From Cyclobacteriaceae bacterium (GTDB taxonomy: Bacteria; Bacteroidota; Bacteroidia; Cytophagales; Cyclobacteriaceae): DNA of 64,000 nucleotides. The stretch is taken from positions 1 to 64,000 of the forward strand of contig JAHBUB010000004.1 of assembly GCA_019638285.1 (NCBI GenBank), in the 5' to 3' direction. This document shows positions 17,696 to 26,844 of this stretch, in pieces. A program made the translations under genes and the position numbers. The stretch's first letter is position 1, and every line of letters begins with the position of its first letter. A model generated the notes under the pieces. It saw nothing but the letters and a program-made list of their open reading frames with translations, had not been told where the DNA came from and ran no database searches.

Positions 17696-20068
17696 ATGAA
17701 TAGGGCTAAGAAAATATGCTTCGGAATATTGATGCTTCTGTTCTTCCTGGTCGGATTTGTAGAAGATGAACCTATTAAAGAACTCACTGAAAAGTTTAAT
17801 TCCTATAATGAGATTTTTCCTCAGAATAAATTGGTGTTGACATTCAATCAGCCTGAGTATGCTCCTGGTGATACTGTATTTTTTAAGGCCTATCTGTTGA
17901 ATGAAGATTTGATGCCAATTAAAGGAAGGCAAGTGGCTTCACTTGTACTGGTTGATGAAGATGGAAATGAGGCCATTAGAGAGTCATTTACAATTAGCAA
18001 TGGCGCAGCAGTAAATCAAACTGTGCTACCGAATGATTTGAATGGTGGAGTGTACAAACTTGTGGCGTACACCAACTGGATGAAAAACTTTTCGTCAAAA
18101 ATGTATTTTTCTCAAATATTGCACGTGGCAAGTGAGAATTATTTTGAGCCTAAACAAGATCAGCCAGTTAAGATGGACTTATTTCCAGAAGGAGGAAATA
18201 TGATCACCGGCTTACCCATAAGAATCGTAGCAGCCGCGACAAGGGGCGATGTGCCAGCCACAGCAGAGGGAAGAATTGTAGATTCCAAGGGAAATGAATT
18301 AACTCGGTTTGTGTGTGACAAAACAGGACTGGCGAGTTTTGAAATTACATTGAGTGATCAAATGCAGTACACACTTGAAGTACTTCCAGAGGGTGTTAAA
18401 ACTCGTATACAAGTAAAGGAGGAGGGCTATTCACTACATGTGGATCAGGAGGGAGAATTGCTGAATGTTTTGATATCGCCTCAATTAGAAAGAGTCACCA
18501 AGGAGGGTGTGTATGTGATAGCCACAAGCAGAAGTAAGATCAGATATGCCTCTGTAATTTCATTGTCGGAAAATAAATCATCATCCGTATTAATTCCTGT
18601 TAAAAATATTCCGGAAGGCATTCTGCAAATTAGCTTGTTTGATTCTAAGCTTAATGAATTGGCAAGCCGTCTGGTTTATGTGGATCATCAAAACGAACCC
18701 AGTGTGAGCATTCGGCTGGATAAGGAAAGTGTAGCAACGCGCAGCACCATTTCTTTTGGAGTGAGTATCTCAGACCAAAATGGTCAGGTCAAGAATGCTG
18801 ACGTTACCATCTCAGGCATTTACTGTGATTTATTTTCGGGAATACCCACTGCCGATTTTCAGGAACAATTACTCGTGGGCAGCGATATCCCAGAATCAAA
18901 TTATTTTTTGAATGAAGTTGATTTGAATATACGGGAAGGTTTGGCTTTGCTTGACAAATATCTCATCACAAAAGAATGGGAACGCTTTCACTGGAGCGAG
19001 GTACTGATTAATAAGAGAAGAATTCCTACACATCGGCCTCAGGATATTCTTGTTTATAATGGGATTGCGTCTTTCAGAGATACGGGTAAACCAGTTCCTG
19101 ACTCCACGCAAGTACTATTTTTTTTACAAAAAAACATCTTTGGGTATGAGGTTAACACAGTGGGCGATGGTATTGTAACCTGGCCTGTGTATTTCGATTT
19201 TTACGGAGATGAAAATGTGATGTACTCCATGGAGTCAAAAGGGAAGACATTGGCCAACACCTCAATTCGATTGCTTCATGATTCATTGCCAGGCGTTAAA
19301 GCACCACTTGTTACACGATCTGATAAACAAGATCCATATTACACTTTCAACACCATTGCCAAAGTAGCAAACACTGCATATGGTTATCGTTGGAATGAAG
19401 AGGCACCAAAAATTGTAAATGCGAACCCCAATGCAGCCTTAGAAGACGAGCTGGAAGGTGCAGACTTCTCAATCAATGTCGATGACTATGTTGTTTTCCC
19501 TACGATGGAAGATTTGTTCAGAGAGATAGTAAGATTTGTGCAGAACAGAAAAGTGGGAGGTAAGCAAACATTGCGTATGCTCTCTACCGACAGTAACAAT
19601 CCCATGATGGGCGATCCGTTGTATGTAGTGGATGGCATAGCTACAAAAAATACAGATTTCATTTTGAAAATGAACCCAGGAGATATTGCTACCATCAAAG
19701 TAATCAATAACGTGAAAAAATTGAGAAACTTAGGGGGGATCACCAAAAATGGAGTTGTGTTTTTTCAAACCAAAGTAGCCAATATGCGCTCCCTCATTCC
19801 TAAGAATGACATCATCAACATTCGCGGTTTGAATAGGCCAATGCAATTTAGTACCACACCCAACCAACAATCAGAGCGAACACCTTACCTGAAGTCGTCT
19901 GTATACTGGAGTGCTCAACCTCAGTTTAATGAAAACGGGCTCATATCTGATACTTTTTATTCTGCTGATAACACTGGAGCAATTAAGGTAAGGGTGCAAG
20001 GCATTACATCAGATGGCATTCCTTTTGACAAGGAGGAAACAGTGCAGGTGTCCTTCAAGTCCAATTAA
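17696..20068 (+). CDS. Macroglobulin (MG2)-like surface protein with a C-terminal TonB-plug-like domain
   Basis: The 790-residue product has an N-terminal signal or anchor helix (KKICFGILMLLFFLVGF). An MG2-like module follows (FNQPEYAPGDTVFFKAYLLN, residues about 46-140), as in alpha-2-macroglobulin-type proteins, then more beta-sandwich segments (SVSIRLDKESVATRSTISF). A plug-like domain (PLYVVDGIATKNTDFILKMN, near residue 645) follows without any barrel. No thioester CxEQ motif is seen. It is the third gene of the receptor-DUF4249 operon, 2 bases after the previous stop. It may help load or gate the receptor, but this is inference. The function is not known to me. Confidence 0.8.
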   Translation: MNRAKKICFGILMLLFFLVGFVEDEPIKELTEKFNSYNEIFPQNKLVLTFNQPEYAPGDTVFFKAYLLNEDLMPIKGRQVASLVLVDEDGNEAIRESFTISNGAAVNQTVLPNDLNGGVYKLVAYTNWMKNFSSKMYFSQILHVASENYFEPKQDQPVKMDLFPEGGNMITGLPIRIVAAATRGDVPATAEGRIVDSKGNELTRFVCDKTGLASFEITLSDQMQYTLEVLPEGVKTRIQVKEEGYSLHVDQEGELLNVLISPQLERVTKEGVYVIATSRSKIRYASVISLSENKSSSVLIPVKNIPEGILQISLFDSKLNELASRLVYVDHQNEPSVSIRLDKESVATRSTISFGVSISDQNGQVKNADVTISGIYCDLFSGIPTADFQEQLLVGSDIPESNYFLNEVDLNIREGLALLDKYLITKEWERFHWSEVLINKRRIPTHRPQDILVYNGIASFRDTGKPVPDSTQVLFFLQKNIFGYEVNTVGDGIVTWPVYFDFYGDENVMYSMESKGKTLANTSIRLLHDSLPGVKAPLVTRSDKQDPYYTFNTIAKVANTAYGYRWNEEAPKIVNANPNAALEDELEGADFSINVDDYVVFPTMEDLFREIVRFVQNRKVGGKQTLRMLSTDSNNPMMGDPLYVVDGIATKNTDFILKMNPGDIATIKVINNVKKLRNLGGITKNGVVFFQTKVANMRSLIPKNDIINIRGLNRPMQFSTTPNQQSERTPYLKSSVYWSAQPQFNENGLISDTFYSADNTGAIKVRVQGITSDGIPFDKEETVQVSFKSN

Positions 20069-20077
20069 GGAATTTGA

Positions 20078-20653
20078 TTAATCGAAAGAATAAATCTTTT
20101 TAGGGGTTAGGCAGGAGTTAAGCCTAAAATCATTCTCGTTTGTGTCTGCTATTTTTTCTATAGGAGGGAAAAATGAAACGCCAATTTTTTTACAATCTTT
20201 TCTACAAGTAGAAAGAAAACGATCGTAATAACCTTTGCCATACCCTACCCGATGCCCGGTCTGATCGATAGCGAGTAAGGGAACTATTACCAAATCTATT
20301 TTTTCGTGTTCGGTAAGTGTACCTTGTTGTGGTTGTAGAATACCCCATTTATTTGCTTTCAACTGATGGAGGCCTTCAAAATAAAAATTTTCCAGTAAAT
20401 CGGTTTTTTTGTTGATGCGAGGAATGGAAAACTGAATATGCGGAAATTCCCTTCGAATTCTGTCAATAATTAGCCATGTATTAAATTCTTTACTGGCCGT
20501 GATGGGTAAAAAACTATGAATTACTTTGATAAAGGATAAATCTACAAACGAAAAAAACTGTTTATAGATAGCATTATTGAATTGTAAATAGGAGGCTTCT
20601 GAAATTTCCCCTCTTTTTTCTATATAAGTTTTTCTAAGTTCTGCTTTGGTCAT
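20078..20653 (-). CDS. 5-formyltetrahydrofolate cyclo-ligase
   Basis: The enzyme uses ATP to turn 5-formyl-THF into 5,10-methenyl-THF. The N-terminal substrate/phosphate residues are in KAELRKTYIEKR and the family signature is VGYGKGYYDRFL (about residues 137-148), preceded by DLVIVPLLAID. The length of 191 aa is normal. It starts 9 bases after the stop of bshC on the same strand, so the two genes form an operon. It is convergent with the macroglobulin gene, with only 9 bases between stops. Confidence 0.93.
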   Translation of the reverse strand: MTKAELRKTYIEKRGEISEASYLQFNNAIYKQFFSFVDLSFIKVIHSFLPITASKEFNTWLIIDRIRREFPHIQFSIPRINKKTDLLENFYFEGLHQLKANKWGILQPQQGTLTEHEKIDLVIVPLLAIDQTGHRVGYGKGYYDRFLSTCRKDCKKIGVSFFPPIEKIADTNENDFRLNSCLTPKKIYSFD

Positions 20654-20661
20654 GCTTGGTA

Positions 20662-22236
20662 TTACTTTGTATGAGGGTACATCAATAGGTTGAGTTGAAA
20701 ATCAAAGGGATCAAAGGAATCAAGCATCTTTTGTATAAAGTGTGGATCCTCCTGATAGAAATTCAAAAAGTTATCACTCCGTTCTTGTAAACCACCATTG
20801 GGAAAAAGATAATCTTTTACTTCTTCAATTTGTCGAAGTTTATCAGAATGGTTTCTCTTCTCCGCTTTTAATAATTTATGCTCTATTTTTTCAAAGCTTT
20901 TTGTGGCTCTTTTTGTTTCGGCTTCAACCAGAGAGCCTAATGTAGGATCAATTGCAAGGGCCCTGGACTTTATCTCATTAAACATGTTGACTACACTTTT
21001 AAGTTCATTGGCAAGTGTAAGGTTGTGGTGTGTGTTTTTAGTAATCCAATCATTGAAAAGAAAGTTTTTATCTTCAAATAATTCCTCAACGCGTAGCCCG
21101 GTTTTCTCAAACTTACGGGCTATTGGTGCATCCAATACCAACGCAAAGTTTCGTGGCATTAAAATCGGAAATGGAATCTTAAAAAAATCAAATACCCCCT
21201 TTAGCTGAAGCCAGTAAATTACTTCAGCAGGCCCGCCAAAATAGGCAAGGTTGGGTAAGATAATCTCCTGATACAATGGGCGCAGGATCACATTGGGACT
21301 GAATTTTTCAGGTTCATTTTTAATCATGTCCCTGATTTGGCCATCAGTAAATTGGATATCAGTATCCACCACGTTGAAGCCATCTTCTGTTTTCTCCAGA
21401 CGACTTCTTAAATTATTATTCAGATAAAAGAAATTGATATCGCGTGCATGCACTTGGGTGGAATAACCCTCTGCATTTAATGCTGCATTGGTTGCTTCTA
21501 CTTTAGCCTTAGCGGTATGATTGAAAAGATCATCTTCAATCACATCTGACAATTGCGATTTTAAAGCGCGATGATCAGCATCCACTACTACTAAGCCCTC
21601 TTTACCAAACAGCTCATTTACATAATAACGAACTGCATTGCTGAGTGTATTGTGTTTTAAATAAGCCCTTTCAAAAACCGAAACATCTCCGGGGAGCTCT
21701 TTGAGAACATCCTTTAGGTCTTTGGGATTAAAGCGACCTACGCCACCTTTTTGATCAGTCTCCCAGGTGTACTTTTTTCCATACAATTTAAAATAGCTGA
21801 TCTCCTCAAAATCGTGATCCTCAGACGCCATCCAATACACCGGAATAAAATTGAAAGATGGATATGACTTTTTTAGTGATTTGCAGGCGTTGATGACTGA
21901 TACAATCTTATAGATAAAATAAAGTGGACCAGTGAATATATTGAGTTGATGCCCTGTCGTAATGGTAAGTGTATTCTTCTCTTTAAGCGCATTAATATTT
22001 TTGTCTACCAATTCCGAAACTTCGAGGTCTTTGTATTGATTTTTAAGCGCCTCGTGGAGCGTGGTTCTTGACTGATCTGAAAATGTTTTCTGCTTATCCT
22101 GAATCTGACCTTCAAAGGCAGGGAGGGTGGGAAAGCGATTGTAAAACTTTTTTAATGAATCCTTTTGATGGATGTAGTCGAGAAAAAATGACGAGAATAT
22201 TTTAGTGTCCTTAAAAGGAATTTTTATATGCTGCAT
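20662..22236 (-). CDS. bshC: Bacillithiol biosynthesis cysteine-adding enzyme BshC
   Basis: BshC adds cysteine to GlcN-malate as the last step in bacillithiol synthesis. The 524-residue protein shows the Rossmann-like core with TITTGHQLNIFTGPLYFIYK (near residue 91), PVYWMASEDHDFEEI (near 133) and the later GGPAEVIYWLQLKG. A long coiled-coil helix follows (about residues 420-490, ETKRATKSFEKIEHKLLKAE). The start is taken as ATG 22236 (MQHIKIPF); an ATG three codons upstream is possible. ytxJ at 5.9 kb is a second bacillithiol-linked gene in this window; bshA and bshB are not here. Confidence 0.94.
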   Translation of the reverse strand: MQHIKIPFKDTKIFSSFFLDYIHQKDSLKKFYNRFPTLPAFEGQIQDKQKTFSDQSRTTLHEALKNQYKDLEVSELVDKNINALKEKNTLTITTGHQLNIFTGPLYFIYKIVSVINACKSLKKSYPSFNFIPVYWMASEDHDFEEISYFKLYGKKYTWETDQKGGVGRFNPKDLKDVLKELPGDVSVFERAYLKHNTLSNAVRYYVNELFGKEGLVVVDADHRALKSQLSDVIEDDLFNHTAKAKVEATNAALNAEGYSTQVHARDINFFYLNNNLRSRLEKTEDGFNVVDTDIQFTDGQIRDMIKNEPEKFSPNVILRPLYQEIILPNLAYFGGPAEVIYWLQLKGVFDFFKIPFPILMPRNFALVLDAPIARKFEKTGLRVEELFEDKNFLFNDWITKNTHHNLTLANELKSVVNMFNEIKSRALAIDPTLGSLVEAETKRATKSFEKIEHKLLKAEKRNHSDKLRQIEEVKDYLFPNGGLQERSDNFLNFYQEDPHFIQKMLDSFDPFDFQLNLLMYPHTK

Positions 22237-22321
22237 GGTCAACAATAGCTCTGGATTCGGATTAACATAACTCTACAAACGACTTTTTGTACCTATAAGT
22301 TTATGGTTTTACAAGAGTTAC

Positions 22322-23632
22322 TCAAACGGGTTGGGCGATGAGGTCAAATTCAGCGGCATCTGTCACCTTGGCCATTGTAAAATCTCCAATACGGAGATAG
22401 TTGTCCTTGGCATCAATCAACACCTCATTGTCAACCTCAGGAGAGTCGTATTCTGTTCGCCCAATAAATTGACCACCCTCTTTTCTATCTATTAATACTT
22501 TATATGTTTTGCCAATTCGTTTCTGGTTGTTCTCCAGCGAGATACCTTGTTGCAAATCCATAATTGCATCTACTCGTTCATTTTTTACGCTTGCAGGAAT
22601 GTCATCCTTCATGGTGTGAGAAAACGTATTTTCCTCGTGAGAGTATGGAAAAACACCAAGACGATCGAACCTTGACTGCTCCACGAAATTCATCATTTCT
22701 TTAAACTCACTTTCCGTTTCACCGGGATGTCCCGCAATTAATGTAGTGCGAATGGCGATATCAGGTATTTTTTCACGAATGGTATGAATTAATTCCGTGG
22801 TTTTTTCGCGTGTAGTACCCCTCTTCATGATCTTCAACATTTTTGTAGATCCATGTTGTAGTGGGATATCAAGATAATTACAAATATTACTTCTTTCAGC
22901 CATTACGTCCAGCACATCCAGCGGGAACCCTGTTGGGAAAGCATAGTGCAAACGAATCCAGTCAATTCCCTCCACATCAGAAAGATTTTTGAGAAGGTCC
23001 GATAAGACTCTTTTCTTATACAGGTCAAGGCCGTAGAATGTGGAATCCTGAGCGATAAGCAATAACTCTTTGGTTCCGTTTTTGGCAAGATTTTTAGCTT
23101 CTTTTACCAGCTCTTCAATAGGACGTGATATGTGTCCTCCCCTCATTAATGGAATGGCACAAAAAGAGCATGGCCGATCACAACCCTCCGAAATTTTCAG
23201 ATAGGCAAAATGACTTGGGTTAGTAAGTATGCGCTCGCCAACTAGTTCGTGTTTATAGTTGGCATTGAGTTGTTTGAGCAATCGTGATAAATCACGGGTG
23301 CCAAACCAGGAGTCAACTTCAGGAATTTCCTGCTCAAGGCTGTCTTTGTAGCGTTGTGATAAGCAACCGGTAACGTATACTTTTTCAATAATACCCTCTT
23401 GTTTGGCGTCTACATAACGCAGAATGGTATCGATGGACTCCTGTTTGGCATTATCGATGAATCCGCAAGTGTTGATCACCACAATGTTAGAGTCGTCTTT
23501 TTGAGATTCGTGGGTGGCTTCGATGCCGTTGCCTTTCAGCTGAGTGAGCAACACTTCACTGTCTACGGTGTTTTTTGAGCAGCCGAGTGTTACAATATTT
23601 ACCTTGGTCTTCTTGGATCCTTTTGTCTTCAA
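22322..23632 (-). CDS. rimO: Ribosomal protein S12 methylthiotransferase RimO
   Basis: RimO is a radical-SAM enzyme that adds a methylthio group to an aspartate of ribosomal protein S12. The N-terminal UPF0004 cluster cysteines are in TLGCSKN, NTCGFID and VTGCLSQRY. The radical-SAM motif is CDRPCSFCAIP (CxxxCxxC, about residues 146-153) and a TRAM domain ends the protein. The 436 aa length is normal. The only plausible start is TTG 23632 (KTKGSKKTKVNIVTLG). On the minus strand TATTTTTG at 23665-23658, about 25 bases upstream, fits a -7 element. Confidence 0.95.
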   Translation of the reverse strand: MKTKGSKKTKVNIVTLGCSKNTVDSEVLLTQLKGNGIEATHESQKDDSNIVVINTCGFIDNAKQESIDTILRYVDAKQEGIIEKVYVTGCLSQRYKDSLEQEIPEVDSWFGTRDLSRLLKQLNANYKHELVGERILTNPSHFAYLKISEGCDRPCSFCAIPLMRGGHISRPIEELVKEAKNLAKNGTKELLLIAQDSTFYGLDLYKKRVLSDLLKNLSDVEGIDWIRLHYAFPTGFPLDVLDVMAERSNICNYLDIPLQHGSTKMLKIMKRGTTREKTTELIHTIREKIPDIAIRTTLIAGHPGETESEFKEMMNFVEQSRFDRLGVFPYSHEENTFSHTMKDDIPASVKNERVDAIMDLQQGISLENNQKRIGKTYKVLIDRKEGGQFIGRTEYDSPEVDNEVLIDAKDNYLRIGDFTMAKVTDAAEFDLIAQPV

Positions 23633-23786
23633 AATCGCTAATTGCTATTAGGGATCGCAAAAATACGAAGGATGGGGCAGTTAAGCTTCACCTGATTGAA
23701 ATGATATCATCTTTTCCGATCCGTAAAACAGTTGTGTTCAGGCTCAAAATACCGTTTTTGGCTTTCAAATTAGTGGAGAACAAAGA

Positions 23787-23816
23787 TTTGGCGTTAGTGT
23801 TGATGGCTTATCTTTG
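23787..23816 (+). promoter_or_regulatory. Promoter of the DUF6452-DUF6048 operon
   Basis: TTTG (23787-23790), an 18-base spacer and TATCTTTG (23809-23816) match the Bacteroidota consensus TTTG-N18-TAnnTTTG exactly. The in-frame TTG at 23814 lies inside the -7 element, so translation must start at the ATG 23826, leaving a very short leader. Confidence 0.75.
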
Positions 23817-23825
23817 CTGCCTTAC

Positions 23826-25028
23826 ATGAGATTTTCTGCTCAAATACTGATTTTTTGTGTTGTCGGCTTCTTGGCAGGCTCGTGCTACGAGGATCCTGAC
23901 TGTATAGACCTACGCAACGATTTTGTGGGTTTCACCTTCAAGAAACTGTTTGACAGACAGATTGATACGGTAGGGGTATTGGGTATTACCACCTCAGGTA
24001 CGGATAGTATCTTTTATAAATTTATTAATGTGGCTGGGCCTGTACGGATTCCTCTCAATGTTACCAGTACATCGCAATCACTTATTTTTAACCTACTCAG
24101 TGGCACGTATTCAATGAAGTTGGACTACACCTCTCAACCACAGTTTGAGTCAGTAGACTGCGGACCACGGTTTGTGCTCACCGGTTTAAATGTATCCCAA
24201 CACAATTTTGATTCAATTCGGGTTACAAATAATGTGGCGGTTACTGCTGAAGCAGGAAGCAACATTGATATTTACCGTTGCCCAATTACCAACAATTTTA
24301 AGTTAACATTTTGGCAGTTATATGCTGATGAAAAATCCAAAGGGGTTGCGCTCACAGAAAATCTTCATGGCACCCGATTGGATTACCTCCCTTTTACTTA
24401 TTATCCAAATGCGCAGGTCAGTTCATTAATTGTGCCTTTGAATCCTTCCAGCACCATAACAAATGTTTTAATAGACTCGAAAAACAGCGGATTGTCCAGT
24501 TTAGACATTAACTACCAATTTGAGGCGGCCAGTCTTTTTGATGTGTGTGGCAGTCAGAATTTTATTAAAAACATTGAAGTGAATGCCACGACCGCTTTCG
24601 ATTTTGTAAAGGTGCAAAAGGATTCAATCACGGATCCACCCACCACCAATGTGACATTGTTTCGTTGTCCTCAAACCAACCTTGTACAATTGCAATTGGT
24701 TGGGGCGCCTACAACAGGAGTTCAAATAAAGAAAGTAACTGCGGGCTACACCACAGAAGTATTTTATCAAGACAGTCTTACAAATAAATTAATACTTCCC
24801 TTAAATGTGGCACAAGCTCAGACAGACTTCTCCATTGAGTTTGAAGGTTTTACTAGGCAAATAAGTTTTGGCTACAATCGCACCACTCAAACGTTTCATG
24901 GGCAATGTGTGCAAACCTTATTTTCAACAGTAAAAGTTTTGTCTTCTGATTTCACAACGCCACCAGTTACTAAAAGCGATTCGATACAATTTCCAACGGT
25001 AGTCAATTTTGAAATTACTAACGACTAA
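23826..25028 (+). CDS. DUF6452-like lipoprotein with three repeated domains
   Basis: The protein (400 aa from ATG 23826) has a lipoprotein signal (VGFLAGSC, followed by YEDPDC). Three related segments follow, each with a cysteine-led start, a PLN strand pair and a CG or C at its end: residues about 20-115 (DC...VRIPLNVTS...VDCGPRFV), 140-245 (YRCP...IVPLNPSS...DVCGSQNF) and 265-365 (FRCP...LPLNVAQ...HGQCVQTL). Single-domain DUF6452 proteins are roughly 170 aa, so this looks internally multiplied. The 3' end overlaps the DUF6048 gene by 20 bases, the usual partner. The function is unknown. Confidence 0.75.
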   Translation: MRFSAQILIFCVVGFLAGSCYEDPDCIDLRNDFVGFTFKKLFDRQIDTVGVLGITTSGTDSIFYKFINVAGPVRIPLNVTSTSQSLIFNLLSGTYSMKLDYTSQPQFESVDCGPRFVLTGLNVSQHNFDSIRVTNNVAVTAEAGSNIDIYRCPITNNFKLTFWQLYADEKSKGVALTENLHGTRLDYLPFTYYPNAQVSSLIVPLNPSSTITNVLIDSKNSGLSSLDINYQFEAASLFDVCGSQNFIKNIEVNATTAFDFVKVQKDSITDPPTTNVTLFRCPQTNLVQLQLVGAPTTGVQIKKVTAGYTTEVFYQDSLTNKLILPLNVAQAQTDFSIEFEGFTRQISFGYNRTTQTFHGQCVQTLFSTVKVLSSDFTTPPVTKSDSIQFPTVVNFEITND

Positions 25029-25662
25029 TATATTGCTTCTGCTTTGCTCTTTAGGGGCTTTGGCTCAAAAGGCCGACACCATAAAGAATAGATATGTGCC
25101 CACGGGCGTTCGTTTCGGTACAGACCTCATTGCATTAGCAAAAATACCATTGTCAGATCAGTTTGATGGATGGGAAGTAAGTGCAGATGTTGACTTTTAC
25201 AAATACTACCTCACTCTTGAATATGGGAATTGGGAAAGAACAAAAGCATCCCCTGATCAAAGCTATTCTAATTCAGGTAATTACTTCAGGATAGGAGCAG
25301 ATGTAAATTTGCTGCTAAAGGATCCGGATAAAAACATGTTTTTTGTGGGACTCCGGTATGGCAGGTCCTCCTTTGATGAATTGCTCTCATACAGAGTGAC
25401 AGATGCTGTATTTGGTAATGCGGCTCAAACGAAATCAAACGTGGGTATGACGTCTGGGTGGGGAGAGGCGACAGTAGGCCTGCGGGTGAAAATATGGAAA
25501 GAATTATGGATGGGTTATACCGCCCGCCTCAAAATGTCTCCCTCAATAGATAAGGGGGGTGAATTTGTAGTTTATGATATTCCTGGCTATGGGCTGGCCT
25601 CAAAGCGCACTTATTGGGGATTTAATTACCAGTTGTACTGGAGAATTCCGATACGGAATTAG
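25009..25662 (+). CDS. DUF6048 outer-membrane beta-barrel protein
   Basis: The 217-residue product has a signal peptide (KLLTTNILLLLCSLGALAQ) and a small barrel with strands such as GVRFGTDLIAL, YYLTLEYGNWER, NMFFVGLRYGRSSF and EATVGLRVKIW, ending in YWGFNYQLYWRIPI. It fits DUF6048, which in Bacteroidota usually follows a DUF6452 gene. The pair is translationally coupled here by a 20-base overlap, which suggests a complex of lipoprotein and barrel. The gene is convergent with ftsY and their ends overlap by 4 bases. Confidence 0.8.
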   Translation: MKLLTTNILLLLCSLGALAQKADTIKNRYVPTGVRFGTDLIALAKIPLSDQFDGWEVSADVDFYKYYLTLEYGNWERTKASPDQSYSNSGNYFRIGADVNLLLKDPDKNMFFVGLRYGRSSFDELLSYRVTDAVFGNAAQTKSNVGMTSGWGEATVGLRVKIWKELWMGYTARLKMSPSIDKGGEFVVYDIPGYGLASKRTYWGFNYQLYWRIPIRN

Positions 25663-26612
25663 TTTTTCCTGAACAGAGAATCGACAAATTCCACTTTGTT
25701 AAACACTTGTAAATCGTCTATCTGTTCTCCCACCCCAATATATTTTACAGGAATCTTGAATTCGTCAGAGATACCAATAACTACCCCACCTTTGGCAGTA
25801 CCATCTAGTTTTGTTACGGCCAAAGACGTCACCTCAGTGGCTTTGGTAAATTCTCTTGCCTGAACTATCGCATTTTGACCTGTGCTTCCGTCCAATACCA
25901 GCAGCACCTCATGCGGCCCTTCAGGTATTACTTTTTGAATGACTCTTTTTATTTTAGAGAGCTCATTCATCAGATTTACTTTGGTGTGGAGCCTTCCGGC
26001 AGTGTCAATGATCACAATGTCTGCCCCTGTTTCTACTCCTTGTTTTACGGCATCAAATGCAACAGCAGATGGATCTGTATTCATGCCTTTTGATACTACA
26101 GGTATGCCTACGCGCTCCCCCCATAATTTTAGCTGATCTACAGCTGCAGCCCGAAAGGTATCCGCAGCTCCCAGCAATACGTTCATTCCCTTTTTCTTGA
26201 ATTGGGCTGACAACTTGCCGATGGTAGTGGTTTTGCCCACACCATTTACGCCAACGACCATGATTACATAAGGCTTGATGTCTTTAGGGGTTCCAAAGTC
26301 ACTCAGGTCAATAGTGTTATTTTCTGAGAGAAGGCTGGCTATTTCTTCTTTTAATATTTTGTCAAGTTCAGAAGTACCCAGGTACTTGTCTCTTGCTACC
26401 CGTCCCTGAATTCTATCAATTATTTTTAAAGTGGTATTAACGCCCACATCAGAAGCAATTAATACTTCTTCCAGGTTATCAAGCACCTCTTCATCTACGG
26501 TAGCTTTCCCGGCAATAGCTTTCCCCAGCTTGCCAAAAAAACTTTCCTGAGTTCTTTTGAGTCCTTGATCGAGTGACTCTTTCTTTTCTTTGGAAAACAG
26601 ATTACCAAACAT
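25659..26612 (-). CDS. ftsY: Signal recognition particle receptor FtsY
   Basis: FtsY is the membrane-associated GTPase that receives SRP-ribosome complexes. The NG domain is complete: GVNGVGKTTTIGKLS (P-loop, about 119-133), AADTFRAAAVDQL, DTAGRLHTK and the TKLDGTAKGG specificity loop. The acidic A domain is nearly absent (KEKKESLDQGLKRTQESF only), as usual in this phylum. The 317 aa length fits. The gene lies downstream of rpmB-rpmG-DUF4295, with a hairpin terminator between it and DUF4295. Confidence 0.97.
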   Translation of the reverse strand: MFGNLFSKEKKESLDQGLKRTQESFFGKLGKAIAGKATVDEEVLDNLEEVLIASDVGVNTTLKIIDRIQGRVARDKYLGTSELDKILKEEIASLLSENNTIDLSDFGTPKDIKPYVIMVVGVNGVGKTTTIGKLSAQFKKKGMNVLLGAADTFRAAAVDQLKLWGERVGIPVVSKGMNTDPSAVAFDAVKQGVETGADIVIIDTAGRLHTKVNLMNELSKIKRVIQKVIPEGPHEVLLVLDGSTGQNAIVQAREFTKATEVTSLAVTKLDGTAKGGVVIGISDEFKIPVKYIGVGEQIDDLQVFNKVEFVDSLFRKN

Positions 26613-26640
26613 AATTCGATAGTAACGCTAAGGGGAACAA

Positions 26641-26664
26641 AAAAGTCCCTGAAAGGGACCTTTT
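26641..26664 (-). terminator. Hairpin terminator after the rpmB-rpmG-DUF4295 operon
   Basis: AAAAGTCCC (26641-26649), a 5-base loop and GGGACCTTTT (26655-26664) form a short GC stem with an A/T flank. On the minus strand the stem is followed by a run of T. It lies 23 bases after the DUF4295 stop and 28 bases before the ftsY start, so it may attenuate rather than fully stop read-through. Confidence 0.7.
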
Positions 26665-26686
26665 AAAAATGATTTTAAAAATGATA

Positions 26687-26842
26687 CTATTTTTTAGTCA
26701 AAGTATCTTTTACCAATTCTGCAGGAACGATTTCTTCCCTAAAAGTATAGGCTCCGGTTTTTTCAGAACGAACGGTACGAATTACTTTCGCAAAGTTTTT
26801 TCCATCAATTTTCTTTAGTGACGCAACAACTTTCTTTGCCAT
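26687..26842 (-). CDS. DUF4295 small basic protein
   Basis: The 51-residue product (starts MAKKVVASLKKIDGKNFAKV, ends VKDTLTKK) is a short Lys-rich protein conserved in Bacteroidota between rpmG and ftsY. Its size, charge and position directly after two ribosomal-protein genes suggest a ribosome-associated protein, but the function has not been established as far as I know. The start codon is 2 bases after the rpmG stop, which implies coupled translation. Confidence 0.9.
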   Translation of the reverse strand: MAKKVVASLKKIDGKNFAKVIRTVRSEKTGAYTFREEIVPAELVKDTLTKK

Positions 26843-26844
26843 GA

